Part shown: one piece after another, positions 15,525-24,602 of the stretch
How the letters are laid out: the number at the start of each line of letters is the position of its first letter
Position numbering within the stretch: the stretch's first letter is position 1
Assembly (NCBI GenBank): GCA_017557185.1
Contig: JAFZAP010000093.1
Location: forward strand, 1-32,773
Source: Prevotella sp.
GTDB lineage: Bacteria > Bacteroidota > Bacteroidia > Bacteroidales > Bacteroidaceae
Direction: 5' to 3'
Length of the DNA: 32,773 bases
Translations under genes and position numbers: made by a program
The notes under the pieces: model-generated
What the model was told of the DNA's origin: nothing
What the model saw: the letters and a program-made list of their open reading frames with translations, nothing else
Databases searched by the model: none

Positions 15525-17012
15525 ATGAAATTATATAGCGATCAGGAACTGGCAGAGATACTGAATCAGGATGTTTTCCACCTGATTGGCGACTGCGCCG
15601 ATGAGCTCGGCGTGGAGTGCTATGTGGTGGGCGGCTACGTGCGCGACATCTTCCTCGAGCGCCCGTCGAAGGATATCGATGTGGTGGTCGTGGGGAGCGG
15701 TATCGAGGTAGCCCAGCTGCTGAAGAAGAAGCTTGGTCGCGGTGCACATCTGAGCGTGTTCCGTAATTTCGGAACGGCACAGGTGAAATTCTATGAGGGA
15801 CGTGGTGAGAAGCGAGTGGAGAAAGAGGTGGAATTCGTAGGCGCCCGCAAGGAGAGCTACAGCCACGACTCGCGCAAGCCCATCGTCGAGGACGGTACGC
15901 TGGAGGACGACCAGAACCGCCGCGATTTCACCATCAACGCGATGGCCATCTGCCTAAACAAAAACCGCTTCGGCGAGCTCGTAGACCCCTTCGACGGCAT
16001 CTACGACCTGGAGGACGGTATTATCCGCACGCCCCTCGACCCAGACATCACCTTCAGTGACGACCCGCTGCGCATGATGCGCTGTGTGCGCTTCGCCACT
16101 CAGCTGGGTTTCTTCATCGACGATGAGACCTTCGACGCGCTCTCTCGGAATGCCGAACGGCTGAAAATCATCAGCGGCGAACGCATTCAGGACGAACTGA
16201 ACAAGATTATCATGGCCCCGCACCCTAGCACAGGCTTCGACTATCTGTACCGTTCGGGTCTGCTGCAGCTCATCCTGCCCGAACTCACCGCCCTCGACGA
16301 TGTGCAGACGGTGAACGGCCGCGCCCATAAGAACAACTACTATCACACTTTGGAGGTGCTGGAGAATTTGGTCAGGCAGGGGGGTGAGGCCCCCCTTTGG
16401 CTACGCTGGGCCGCCTTGTTGCACGATATCGGGAAGATGAAGACGCGACGCTGGGAACCGGGCACAGGGTGGACGTTCCATAACCATAATTACGTTGGAG
16501 CGAAGATGGTGCCGCAGATATTCCGCCGGCTGAAGCTGCCGATGGATGCGAAGATGAAGTATGTGGAGAAGCTCGTCGACTTGCACATGCGCCCCATCGT
16601 GATTGCTGATGAGGAGGTGACTGACTCGGCGGTGCGCCGTCTGCTCAACGATGCCGGCGACGACATCGACGACCTGATGACGCTCTGCGAGGCCGATATC
16701 ACATCGAAGAACTCGCAGCGCAAGCAGCAGTTCCTGCAGAACTTCCAGATTGTTCGCGAGAAACTTGCCGACCTGAAGGAACGCGACTACAAGCGGCTTC
16801 TGCAGCCCGTCGTCGATGGAAATGAAATCATGGAGATGTTCAATCTGAAACCGTCGCGCGAGGTAGGAACGCTGAAGCAGACGCTGAAGGATGCCGTGCT
16901 CGACAACCGCGTGCCCAACGAGCGCGAACCCCTCCTGCAACTGCTTATGAAGAAGGCAAAGGAAATGGGGTTGTCCCTTACTTCGCCTTCAACCCCGTCA
17001 TCTGTAGAATGA
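15525..17012 (+). CDS. cca: CCA tRNA nucleotidyltransferase with HD domain
   Basis: A 495-residue enzyme that adds or repairs the 3' CCA end of tRNA. The poly(A)-polymerase/CCA head is at about 30-160: VVGGYVRDIFLERPSKDIDV holds the GGxVRD nucleotide loop and the catalytic Asp pair, and RRDFTINAMAI follows. The tRNA-binding neck helices come next (DDPLRMMRCVRFATQLGF), then an HD domain at about 275-400 with LLHDIGKMKTRRW. The frame is open back to 15411, but that part is translated repeat element. ATG 15525 starts the conserved protein. Residues 283-291 (VRQGGEAPL region) overlap a repeat-like sequence. The last 35 bp overlap the convergent Sel1-repeat gene. Confidence 0.93.
   Translation: MKLYSDQELAEILNQDVFHLIGDCADELGVECYVVGGYVRDIFLERPSKDIDVVVVGSGIEVAQLLKKKLGRGAHLSVFRNFGTAQVKFYEGRGEKRVEKEVEFVGARKESYSHDSRKPIVEDGTLEDDQNRRDFTINAMAICLNKNRFGELVDPFDGIYDLEDGIIRTPLDPDITFSDDPLRMMRCVRFATQLGFFIDDETFDALSRNAERLKIISGERIQDELNKIIMAPHPSTGFDYLYRSGLLQLILPELTALDDVQTVNGRAHKNNYYHTLEVLENLVRQGGEAPLWLRWAALLHDIGKMKTRRWEPGTGWTFHNHNYVGAKMVPQIFRRLKLPMDAKMKYVEKLVDLHMRPIVIADEEVTDSAVRRLLNDAGDDIDDLMTLCEADITSKNSQRKQQFLQNFQIVREKLADLKERDYKRLLQPVVDGNEIMEMFNLKPSREVGTLKQTLKDAVLDNRVPNEREPLLQLLMKKAKEMGLSLTSPSTPSSVE
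16372..16395 (-). repeat. Possible partial REP-like element, copy d, inside cca
   Basis: GGGGGGTGAGGCCCCCC reads GGGGGGCCTCACCCCCC on the minus strand, containing the GGCCTCACCCCC head shared with copies a and b, but lacking the CCTCTCC hairpin part. It encodes residues about 283-291 of the CCA enzyme, just before the HD motif. It may be a short fragment or chance similarity. Confidence 0.4.
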
Positions 17013-17556
17013 GTTTGGCATCGTCGTCGCCAGCGGCAGCGTTCTTGCGCAATTCCTGCACAATCGCTTTGCCATCCTTCTCGTTTTTCACCGCTTTCAA
17101 GAAGTATGTCTTTGCCTTCGCCTTGTCGGCTGCTACCCCCCGTCCTTTCAGATAGCACTTGCCCAACGCCAGCTGGGCGTCGCCGTTCTCCTGCTTAGCA
17201 GCGAGCGAGAAGTATTCGAATGCCTTCTTCGTGTCTTTCGCTACGCCTTCGCCGTTCTTATAGCATTTGCCCAGTTGATATTGTGCCTTTGCATAGCCTT
17301 GTGCAGCCGACTTCGCATACCAAGCAACCGCCATCTTGTCGTTTTCCTTCACGCCGTTGCCCTTGTCGTAGCAGCGTCCCACGCGATATTGAGCTTTCTT
17401 ATGGCCTTTCTCGGCAGCTGCCTTCAATTTCGGGAGGGCCTGCGTGTATTTCTTCGCGTCGTAGAGTGCCTTTCCATCGTCGTAGAGTTTCTCGACGGTC
17501 TGAGCACCGATAGCCGTGCAAAGCATCAGCATGATTGTTGTTAATAGGGTTCTCAT
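16978..17556 (-). CDS. Exported Sel1-like repeat protein
   Basis: A 192-residue protein with signal peptide MRTLLTTIMLMLCTAIGAQ and then at least three Sel1-type repeats (KGHKKAQYRVGRCYDKGNGV, QGYAKAQYQLGKCYKNGEGV, QENGDAQLALGKCYLKGRGV). These fold as TPR-like alpha-alpha hairpins used for protein binding. The frame runs back to 17649, but a consensus promoter at 17584-17614 places transcription start after those codons, and ATG 17556 begins a proper signal peptide. The 3' end overlaps the convergent cca gene by 35 bp. The binding partner is unknown. Confidence 0.88.
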   Translation of the reverse strand: MRTLLTTIMLMLCTAIGAQTVEKLYDDGKALYDAKKYTQALPKLKAAAEKGHKKAQYRVGRCYDKGNGVKENDKMAVAWYAKSAAQGYAKAQYQLGKCYKNGEGVAKDTKKAFEYFSLAAKQENGDAQLALGKCYLKGRGVAADKAKAKTYFLKAVKNEKDGKAIVQELRKNAAAGDDDAKLILQMTGLKAK

Positions 17557-17583
17557 TGTCTTTGTCAGTTTGGTTTGTGGTTG

Positions 17584-17614
17584 CAAAGATACGAATAAGT
17601 GAGAACAAAACAAA
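17584..17614 (-). promoter_or_regulatory. Consensus sigma-ABfr promoter of the Sel1-repeat gene
   Basis: On the minus strand TTTG (17614-17611), 19 nt, TATCTTTG (17591-17584). The leader is about 20-25 nt to ATG 17556. Confidence 0.8.
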
Positions 17615-17738
17615 GAATTTTTATTCTTTTTTTGTCGAGGCGTAGCCAAAGATTGTGAAAGTCGAGCACAATCAACCGATTTGCGTTATATCATGTTAAA
17701 ATCAGAAGCGATACCTGCGATATACCAAAAATTATTTA

Positions 17739-17746
17739 TAATTTTG
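17739..17746 (+). promoter_or_regulatory. Possible -7 box of the RND efflux operon
   Basis: TAATTTTG at 17739-17746 fits TAnnTTTG and lies about 107 bp upstream of the adaptor start. No TTTG was seen at the right -33 distance, so this is weak. Confidence 0.3.
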
Positions 17747-17852
17747 CAGTTTGAAAAAACTGATAGGCGCCTTTTGGTTTTCTTCCGATGGGTGCCCAGA
17801 TGGTTTTTTGATGATAAAGACATCAATAAAAATGTATAATAGTTATAAAGTT

Positions 17853-19040
17853 ATGAGAATTAAGACTTATTTCATGATTGCAGCAGCTGCTGTAATGCTT
17901 GCCTCTTGTGGAGGCAAGCGTGGTGGTCAGCCTAATTTCGCCGACGACGAGTATCCTGTGGTAACAGTAGGTACGTCGTCATCAGCCTCGCAGACCACCT
18001 ATCCCGCAACTATCAAGGGCGTGCAGGATGTGGAGATTCGCCCGAAAGTGGCAGGTTTCATCACTCGCGTGAATGTGCGAGAAGGCCAGGCCGTCGGTGC
18101 CGGTCAGGTACTCTTCGTCATCGACAATGCTACGTATCAGGCTGCCGTGCGTCAGGCTCAGGCTGCCGTGAACACCGCGAAGGCTCAGATGAACACTGCA
18201 AAGTTGACTTATGAGAACAACCAGAAGTTGTTTGAGCAGAATATCATTGGTGACTTCGAACTATCTACTGCCCGCAATGCCTACGAGACCGCTCAGGCTG
18301 CAGTGGCTCAGGCTCAGGCCGCACTGTCGTCGGCCCGCGAGACGTTGAGTTTCTGTTACGTGAAGAGCCCGTCGAGCGGTGTTATCGGTAATCTGCCATA
18401 CAAGGTAGGTGCTATGGTGAGCTCCGCCAGCACGCCTGCTCTGACCACGGTTTCTAATAATTCGGCTATGGAGGTATACTTCTCGATGAGTGAGAAGGAC
18501 ATCCTTGATATGACAAAGTCGTCGGGCACTGCCCAGGCTGCCATCTCTGCGATGCCTACAGTGAAGCTACAGCTGGCCGACGGCACTATTTACAATCACC
18601 CGGGTAAGGTGACGAAGATGAGCGGTGTGATCGATCCCGCTACGGGTTCCGCCCAGCTCATCGCCGTGTTCCAGAATCCGGAGCGCCTGCTGAAGAGCGG
18701 TGGCTCGGGTTCCATCATTGTGCCGCACGACAACTCGTCGGCCATTGTCATCCCGCAGGCTTGCGTCAGCGAGGTGCAGGACAAGAAGTTCGTCTACACT
18801 GTGACAAAAGACAATAAGGTGAAGTACACCGAGATTATGGTGGCTCCCCAGAACGATGGAAACAACTACGTTGTGACGCAGGGATTGAATGTTGGTGACC
18901 GCTATGTCACAAATGGTATCACCAAGCTCACTGATGGCCAGGAGATTGTGCCCATCACGCCACAGCGCTATCAGCAGAAGATTGACGAGCAGGCCAAGGC
19001 TATGAGTGCCGGCGACATCGTGAATGCGATGAAGAAGTAA
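17853..19040 (+). CDS. RND efflux periplasmic adaptor (AcrA/MexA type)
   Basis: A 395-residue membrane-fusion lipoprotein linking an inner-membrane RND pump to its outer-membrane channel. Signal MRIKTYFMIAAAAVMLASC with lipobox Cys19 supports the start at 17853; ATG 17832 is also possible. The first lipoyl half is at about 60-100 (VEIRPKVAGFITRVNVREGQAVGAGQVLF). A coiled-coil hairpin rich in Ala and Gln follows (AVRQAQAAVNTAKAQMNTAK, then ALSSARETL). The second lipoyl half is at VKSPSSGVIGNL, then beta-barrel strands and the membrane-proximal domain (VPHDNSSAIVIPQACV). It is the first gene of an adaptor, permease and channel operon. Confidence 0.94.
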   Translation: MRIKTYFMIAAAAVMLASCGGKRGGQPNFADDEYPVVTVGTSSSASQTTYPATIKGVQDVEIRPKVAGFITRVNVREGQAVGAGQVLFVIDNATYQAAVRQAQAAVNTAKAQMNTAKLTYENNQKLFEQNIIGDFELSTARNAYETAQAAVAQAQAALSSARETLSFCYVKSPSSGVIGNLPYKVGAMVSSASTPALTTVSNNSAMEVYFSMSEKDILDMTKSSGTAQAAISAMPTVKLQLADGTIYNHPGKVTKMSGVIDPATGSAQLIAVFQNPERLLKSGGSGSIIVPHDNSSAIVIPQACVSEVQDKKFVYTVTKDNKVKYTEIMVAPQNDGNNYVVTQGLNVGDRYVTNGITKLTDGQEIVPITPQRYQQKIDEQAKAMSAGDIVNAMKK

Positions 19041-19043
19041 ATA

Positions 19044-19080
19044 AGCCCCACCCCGACCCTCCCCCATAGGGAGGGAGGAG
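19044..19080 (+). repeat. REP-like GC-rich element, copy i, between adaptor and permease genes
   Basis: GCCCCACCCCGACCCTCCCC, then CATA, then GGGAGGGAGGAG, giving a CCCTCCC/GGGAGGG hairpin. It begins just after the adaptor stop codon and is followed by A-rich GTGAAAAATAAATAATGAAAA spacer sequence before the permease. It could tune expression within the operon. Confidence 0.7.
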
Positions 19081-19116
19081 TGAAAAATAAATAATGAAAA
19101 GTGAACAGTTAAGAAT

Positions 19117-22100
19117 ATGAGTTTTACAACATTCATAAAACGCCCAGTGCTGTCGACGGTGATCTCCATCGTCATCGTGCTGCTGGGTTTCATCGGACTG
19201 GCCACGCTGCCTATTGAGCAGTATCCGGATATTGCACCGCCAACGGTCGTGGTCCACACCAGTTATCCTGGTGCCGATGCTGAAACAGTAAAGAACTCCG
19301 TGCTCGTGCCGCTCGAAGAGAGTATCAACGGTGTGGAGGGCATGGACTATATTTCCTCATCGGCCTCTTCGGGTTCGGCCTCGCTGTCCATTCTGTTCCG
19401 TCAGGGAATGAATCCTGATATGTGTGCCGTGAACGTACAGAACCGCGTGCAACAGGCACAGGCTCTGTTGCCTGCTGAGGTGACGCGTATCGGTGTGACG
19501 GTGATGAAGCGTCAGACGTCGCAGGTGATGATGTTCACGCTGACCTCAGACGGACGTTATGACGACAAGTTCCTGAACAACTATTCAAACATCAACATCG
19601 TCCCCGCCATCAAGCGTATTCAGGGTGTGGGCGACGTGCAGAGCCCGGGTATGAAGACATACTCAATGCGTATCTGGCTGAAGCCGGAAGTGATGAAGCA
19701 GTATGGCCTGATGCCCTCCGACATCTCGGGTGTGCTGGCTGAGCAGAACATTGAGGCTGCACCGGGTACGTTTGGTGAACAGTCGAACGTGGCCTATGAA
19801 TATACCATGCGCTACACCGGTCGTTTGAAGAACGAGGAGGAGTTTGGAAACATCATCATTTCAAGCGATGCCAAAGGCAATACGCTCAAGTTGAAGGATG
19901 TGGCAAAGATTGAACTTGGCGGACTGCAGTACTCCGTTTCGATGAAGAACAACAACATCCCGTCGGTGATGGGTATGGTGCAGCAGATTGCCGGTTCGAA
20001 TGCCAACGAGATTGCCAAGAAGGTGAAGAAAGAGCTGGAGGAGCAGGCTAAGCTGTTCCCGCCGGGCATGATGTATAAGATCAACTACGACGTCACGGAG
20101 TTCCTCTATGCTTCGATTGAGGAGGTGGTGTTCACACTGCTCATGACCCTCGTGCTGGTGTTCCTGGTGGTTTACATCTTCCTGCAGGACTTCCGCTCGA
20201 CACTCATCCCGTTGATTGCCGTTCCGGTGTCGCTCATCGGTACGTTCTTCTTCCTGAAGATATTCGGCTTCTCCATCAACCTGCTGACGCTATCGGCATT
20301 GCTGCTGGCTATTGCCATCGTGGTCGATGATGCTATCGTGGTGGTCGAGGCCGTTCATGCGAAACTCGACCAAGGCTACAAGAGTTCCCTCACGGCATCC
20401 ATCGACGCCATGAATGAAATCTCGGGTGCCATCATCTCCATCACGCTTGTGATGGCCTCGGTGTTCATTCCCGTGTCGTTCATCGGTGGCACCAGCGGAA
20501 CGTTCTATCGCGAGTTCGGTGTGACGATGGCTGTCTCGATTTTCATCTCGGCACTGAACGCCTTGACGCTCTCGCCTGCTCTCTGCGCCATCTTCCTGAA
20601 ACCGAAGGACGAGAATGGTAAGGAAGTGAAGATGTCGCGTGTAGACCGTTTGCACACATCGTTCAACACGGCTTACAACAAGGTCTTGGGCAAGTATAAG
20701 AACAGCATGGAGAAACTCGTGCGCAAGCCTCTGGCCATCGGCATCGCCGTGCTCATCGGTATCCTTGTGCTCGCAGGTACCATGTTTACCACGAAGACCG
20801 GTCTGGTGCCCGATGAGGATACGGGTACGCTCTTCTGCACTGTCTCAATGCCGCCGGCAACCTCGGTGGCCCGCACGCGTCAGGTCATCAATCAGGTAGA
20901 CTCTATCCTGGCTGCCGATCCTGCCATTCAGAGCCGCGAGCAGATTCAGGGTTACAACTTCATCGCCGGTGCCGGTTCCGACCAGGCAACGTTCGTCATC
21001 AAGCTGAAACCGTTCAGCGAGCGTCAGAAAGGCTTCTGGTGGAAGCTGAGCGGACTGTGGCAAGGCGACGGCATCTATCGTTTCTTCCTGAATCCATTGG
21101 AGGCACAGGGTGTGTTGGCACAGATCTATATCAAGACCGCTCACATCAAAGATGCGAAGATTCTGGCCTTTGCTCCGCCTATGATTCCCGGCTTCTCGGC
21201 TAACTCGGGTGTGTCGCTCGTCATGCAGGACCGCACAGGCGGTTCGCTCGATAAGTTCTTCGGTGTGGTGCAGGACTATCTGGCCGAGCTCAACAAGCGT
21301 CCGGAAATCCAGATGGCTATGACTTCCTACAATCCGAGCTATCCGCAGTATATGATCCATGTTGACGTGGCCAAGTGTAAGCAGAGCGGCATCTCGCCCT
21401 CTACCATCCTCTCCACCCTGCAGGGTTACTATGGCGGACTCTATGCCTCGAACTTCAATGCCTATGGTAAGCTCTTCCGTGTGATGGTGCAGGGTTCACC
21501 CGAGACCCGTATGACTCCCGAGTCGCTTAACAGCGTCTATGTGCGCACGCCCAGCGGTATGTCGCCCATCCAGGAGTTCTGCAGACTGGAGCGCGTCTAC
21601 GGACCTACCAACATCACCCGCTTCAACCTCTTCACCTCGATCACCGTCACGGCCACTGTGGCTGACGGATACTCTACTGGTGAGGCCATCAAGGCTGTAG
21701 AGGAGGTGGCAAAGGATTATCTGCCCACGGGCTACACTTACGACTATTCGGGCCTGACCCGTTCGGAGGCTGCCTCTAGCAACTCTACGGCACTCATCTT
21801 CCTGCTGTGCTTCATCTTCATCTATCTGATTTTGTCAGCTCAGTATGAGAGTTATATCCTGCCGCTGGCCGTTGTGCTCTCTGTGCCGTTCGGTCTGGCA
21901 GGTGCCTTCCTCTTCACACAGCTCTTCGGCCACTCCAACGATATCTATATGCAGATCTCGCTGATCATGCTGATTGGTCTGTTGGCTAAGAATGCTATTC
22001 TGATTGTGCAGTTCGCCTTGGAGCGCCGCGAGCTCGGTATGGCCATCTCTTGGTCGGCTGTGCTGGGTGCTGCCGCCCGTCTGCGTCCTATCCTCATGAC

Positions 22101-22377
22101 CTCGCTGGCTATGGTCATCGGTCTGTTGCCGATGATGTTTGCTACGGGTGTAGGCAAGAATGGTAACCAGACGCTGGGTGCCGCTGCCGTAGGCGGTATG
22201 CTTATCGGTACGCTCTGCCAGATCTTTGTGGTGCCCACGCTGTTCGTCATCTTCCAGTCGCTGCAGGAGAAGTTCCGTCCGATGAAGTTTGAGGACGAGA
22301 CCGATGCTGAGGCTGCTGCCGAATTGGCGCAGTATGCTCACGGCGTAGTGCCGAAGGATTATCAGATTCAGGAATAA
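19117..22377 (+). CDS. RND multidrug efflux permease (AcrB/HAE1 type)
   Basis: A 1086-residue inner-membrane proton antiporter. The N-terminus FTTFIKRPVLSTVISIVIVL is the first helix of the family, and the porter domain begins with LPIEQYPDIAPPTV. The proton-relay aspartates are in TM4 (AIAIVVDDAIVVVEAV) and the partner Lys is in TM10 (LIGLLAKNAILIVQFALERR). GVGKNGNQTLGAAAVGGML near the end is also typical. Length is slightly above the usual 1030-1050, partly from an insertion around GFWWKLSGLWQGDGIYRFFL in the second porter half. Sequence alone does not give the substrate. It forms a complex with the neighbouring adaptor and channel. Confidence 0.97.
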   Translation: MSFTTFIKRPVLSTVISIVIVLLGFIGLATLPIEQYPDIAPPTVVVHTSYPGADAETVKNSVLVPLEESINGVEGMDYISSSASSGSASLSILFRQGMNPDMCAVNVQNRVQQAQALLPAEVTRIGVTVMKRQTSQVMMFTLTSDGRYDDKFLNNYSNINIVPAIKRIQGVGDVQSPGMKTYSMRIWLKPEVMKQYGLMPSDISGVLAEQNIEAAPGTFGEQSNVAYEYTMRYTGRLKNEEEFGNIIISSDAKGNTLKLKDVAKIELGGLQYSVSMKNNNIPSVMGMVQQIAGSNANEIAKKVKKELEEQAKLFPPGMMYKINYDVTEFLYASIEEVVFTLLMTLVLVFLVVYIFLQDFRSTLIPLIAVPVSLIGTFFFLKIFGFSINLLTLSALLLAIAIVVDDAIVVVEAVHAKLDQGYKSSLTASIDAMNEISGAIISITLVMASVFIPVSFIGGTSGTFYREFGVTMAVSIFISALNALTLSPALCAIFLKPKDENGKEVKMSRVDRLHTSFNTAYNKVLGKYKNSMEKLVRKPLAIGIAVLIGILVLAGTMFTTKTGLVPDEDTGTLFCTVSMPPATSVARTRQVINQVDSILAADPAIQSREQIQGYNFIAGAGSDQATFVIKLKPFSERQKGFWWKLSGLWQGDGIYRFFLNPLEAQGVLAQIYIKTAHIKDAKILAFAPPMIPGFSANSGVSLVMQDRTGGSLDKFFGVVQDYLAELNKRPEIQMAMTSYNPSYPQYMIHVDVAKCKQSGISPSTILSTLQGYYGGLYASNFNAYGKLFRVMVQGSPETRMTPESLNSVYVRTPSGMSPIQEFCRLERVYGPTNITRFNLFTSITVTATVADGYSTGEAIKAVEEVAKDYLPTGYTYDYSGLTRSEAASSNSTALIFLLCFIFIYLILSAQYESYILPLAVVLSVPFGLAGAFLFTQLFGHSNDIYMQISLIMLIGLLAKNAILIVQFALERRELGMAISWSAVLGAAARLRPILMTSLAMVIGLLPMMFATGVGKNGNQTLGAAAVGGMLIGTLCQIFVVPTLFVIFQSLQEKFRPMKFEDETDAEAAAELAQYAHGVVPKDYQIQE

Positions 22378-22396
22378 TTCAATGCTTTTGATGATT

Positions 22397-23794
22397 ATGA
22401 AGAAGATAAATATAGTATTAGTAGGCCTGGCAGCAATCGTCGCACTGACGGGTTGCAAGAGTCTCTATGGAAAATATGAGCGTCCCGATGTGAACACAAA
22501 GGGACTCTATCGCGACCCCGTGTCGCTCACCGACACGCTGGCCGTTCAGGATACCACCTCGTTTGGCAATATGCCTTGGCGCTCGGTGTTCACCGACCCG
22601 CAGCTGCAGAACCTCATTCAGACGGCTCTCGATAACAACGTGAACATGCTCAACGCAGCATTGAACGTGCAGATGGTTGAGGAAGCATTGAAAGTGGCAC
22701 GTCTGGCCTTCTTGCCCTCTGTGGCTTTCACGCCGCAAGGCACTATTGCCAGTTTGCAGACCGATCCTGCTATCACAACGAAGAGCTACCAACTGCCGAT
22801 CTCGGCTTCTTGGAATGTCGACCTGTTCGGCAACCTGCTCAATGCCAAGCGTTCGGCTCAGATGCAGCTGCTTGCTACGCAGGACTATCAGACCGTGGTG
22901 AAGACCAACCTCATCTCGGGTGTGGCCAACCTCTACTACACACTGCTCATGCTCGACCGCCAAGTGCAAATCGTCGGCGAGATGGAGAATCTCACCAAGG
23001 AGACTTGGGAGAAGATGCAGGTGATGAAGGAGACGCGTGCCGGCTATCGCTCTACCGCTGTGCAGAGTTCGGAGGCCGCCTACTATTCCGTACAGGCTCA
23101 GCGCGTTGACCTGCTGCGGCAGGTGCGCGAAATGGAGAACGCCCTCTCGCTCTTGCTTGGACAGCCCGCCCAGACCATTCAGCGCGGCACGTTCGAAGGT
23201 CAGTATCTGCCCGAGAACCTTGCAACGGGTGTCGGCATCCAGTTGCTCAACAACCGTGCCGACGTGCACGCTGCTGAGCTCAGTCTCGCACAGTGCTTCT
23301 ACAACGTGAACCAGGCCCGTTCGCGTTTCTATCCGCAGATCACCATCACGGGCACGGGTGCCTTCACCAATAACAACGGCCTCGTGAATCCCGGTAAGCT
23401 GCTGCTTTCGGCAGTGGGCTCTCTTGTGCAGCCCATCTTCCAGCACGGGCAGATTGTTGCTGGGTTGAAAGTGGCTCAGATGCAGTACGAACAGGCCTTC
23501 AACACTTGGCAGAACACAATCTTGCAGGCTGGCAACGAGGTTTCGAACTCGCTCGTGCAGTATAATTCTGCTGCTGAGAAGTCGGAACTCGATGCCAAGC
23601 GCGTAGAGGTGCTGAAGAAGAATGTTGAGGATACTCGAACGATGATGGCTTCGTCGGCCAACATTTCCTACCTGGAGGTGATTTCGGCTCAGTCGAACCT
23701 GCTGAATGCCGAGATTTCGAAGGTCACCGATGATTTCAACAAGATGCAAGCCGTTGTGAACCTGTATCAGGCTCTTGGCGGTGGTGCGAAGTAA
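22397..23794 (+). CDS. TolC/OprM-type outer-membrane efflux lipoprotein
   Basis: A 465-residue outer-membrane channel of the NodT/OprM family. Signal MKKINIVLVGLAAIVALTGC has a lipobox with Cys20 and fixes the start at 22397 over ATG 22382. Two OEP repeats of long helices follow (WRSVFTDPQLQNLIQTALDN, AALNVQMVEEALKVARLAFLP and, in the second half, RADVHAAELSLAQCFYNVNQARSRFYPQ). VQPIFQHGQIVAGLKVAQ and the closing NLYQALGGG are typical. It starts 19 bp after the permease stop and completes the tripartite pump. Confidence 0.95.
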   Translation: MKKINIVLVGLAAIVALTGCKSLYGKYERPDVNTKGLYRDPVSLTDTLAVQDTTSFGNMPWRSVFTDPQLQNLIQTALDNNVNMLNAALNVQMVEEALKVARLAFLPSVAFTPQGTIASLQTDPAITTKSYQLPISASWNVDLFGNLLNAKRSAQMQLLATQDYQTVVKTNLISGVANLYYTLLMLDRQVQIVGEMENLTKETWEKMQVMKETRAGYRSTAVQSSEAAYYSVQAQRVDLLRQVREMENALSLLLGQPAQTIQRGTFEGQYLPENLATGVGIQLLNNRADVHAAELSLAQCFYNVNQARSRFYPQITITGTGAFTNNNGLVNPGKLLLSAVGSLVQPIFQHGQIVAGLKVAQMQYEQAFNTWQNTILQAGNEVSNSLVQYNSAAEKSELDAKRVEVLKKNVEDTRTMMASSANISYLEVISAQSNLLNAEISKVTDDFNKMQAVVNLYQALGGGAK

Positions 23795-23818
23795 ATTGAT
23801 AATTGAAAATTGACAATT

Positions 23819-24601
23819 ATGGCAAGTGACATTTCTCCACGTGCTGAGATATCGCCCAAGGCGAGAATCGGCGACAATTGTAAGATATTCCCCTTCGTCT
23901 ATATTGAGGACGACGTGGTCATCGGCGACAATTGCATCATCTTCCCCTTCGTGAGCATTCTGAATGGAACGCGCATGGGGAAAGGTAACAAGGTGCATCA
24001 GGGTGCTGTGATTGCTGCACTGCCCCAAGACTTCAACTTCATGGGTGAAAAGTCGGAATGCGTCCTCGGCGATAATAACGTCATTCGCGAAAATGTGGTG
24101 ATCAACCGCGCTACACACACGGGTTGCCAGACCGTTATCGGTAACGGCAACTTCCTGATGGAGGGCGCCCACGTCAGCCACGACACGAAGATCGGTGACA
24201 ACTGCGTGCTCGGCTATGGTACAAAGATTGCCGGCGATTGCACCATCGGCAATGGTGTTATCTTCTCGTCGAGCGTCATCGAGAACGCAAACACCTGCGT
24301 TGGCGAAGGCTCGATGATCCAGGCAGGAACGACATTCTCGAAGGACGTGCCGCCCTACATCGTTGCTGGCGGAAAGCCTATCGGCTATAACGGTCCGAAC
24401 TCAACGATGATGACCGCTTGCGGTATCAGCGAGAAGGTGCAGAAGCACATCGCCAATGCCTATCGGTTGGTCTTCAACGGTCAGGGAAGCCTCTTCGATG
24501 CCGTCCTGCAGATCAAGGACCAGATTCCCGATAGTCCTGAAATCCAGAACATCATCCGTTTCCTTGAATCTACCAAGGTCGGAATCATGACAAAATTGTA
24601 A
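23819..24601 (+). CDS. lpxA: LpxA-like acyl-ACP--UDP-GlcNAc O-acyltransferase
   Basis: A 260-residue left-handed beta-helix protein with hexapeptide repeats from residue 5 to about 185 (ISPKARIGDN, then VVIGDNCIIF and IGDNCVLGYG). LpxA transfers a hydroxyacyl chain from ACP to UDP-GlcNAc, the first step of lipid A synthesis. The catalytic His is matched by His121 in HVSHD, and the C-terminal helices (ACGISEKVQKHIANAYRLVF) are LpxA-like. The usual LpxA substrate loop (GxPQD) reads ALPQDFNFMGE. It is outside an lpx/fabZ cluster here, and ends 1 bp before the patatin gene, so it may be a paralogue with another substrate. ATG 23819 is chosen over an upstream TTG. The short spacer before it is AATTG-rich. 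Confidence 0.85.
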   Translation: MASDISPRAEISPKARIGDNCKIFPFVYIEDDVVIGDNCIIFPFVSILNGTRMGKGNKVHQGAVIAALPQDFNFMGEKSECVLGDNNVIRENVVINRATHTGCQTVIGNGNFLMEGAHVSHDTKIGDNCVLGYGTKIAGDCTIGNGVIFSSSVIENANTCVGEGSMIQAGTTFSKDVPPYIVAGGKPIGYNGPNSTMMTACGISEKVQKHIANAYRLVFNGQGSLFDAVLQIKDQIPDSPEIQNIIRFLESTKVGIMTKL

Positions 24602-24602
24602 T

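Noticed and set aside
22418-24181. A 587-codon minus-strand open frame across the efflux channel and LpxA-like genes
   Set aside because: It spans two convincing plus-strand genes and the gap between them and has only low-complexity His/Leu/Val-rich sequence, typical of an antisense shadow in GC-rich DNA.
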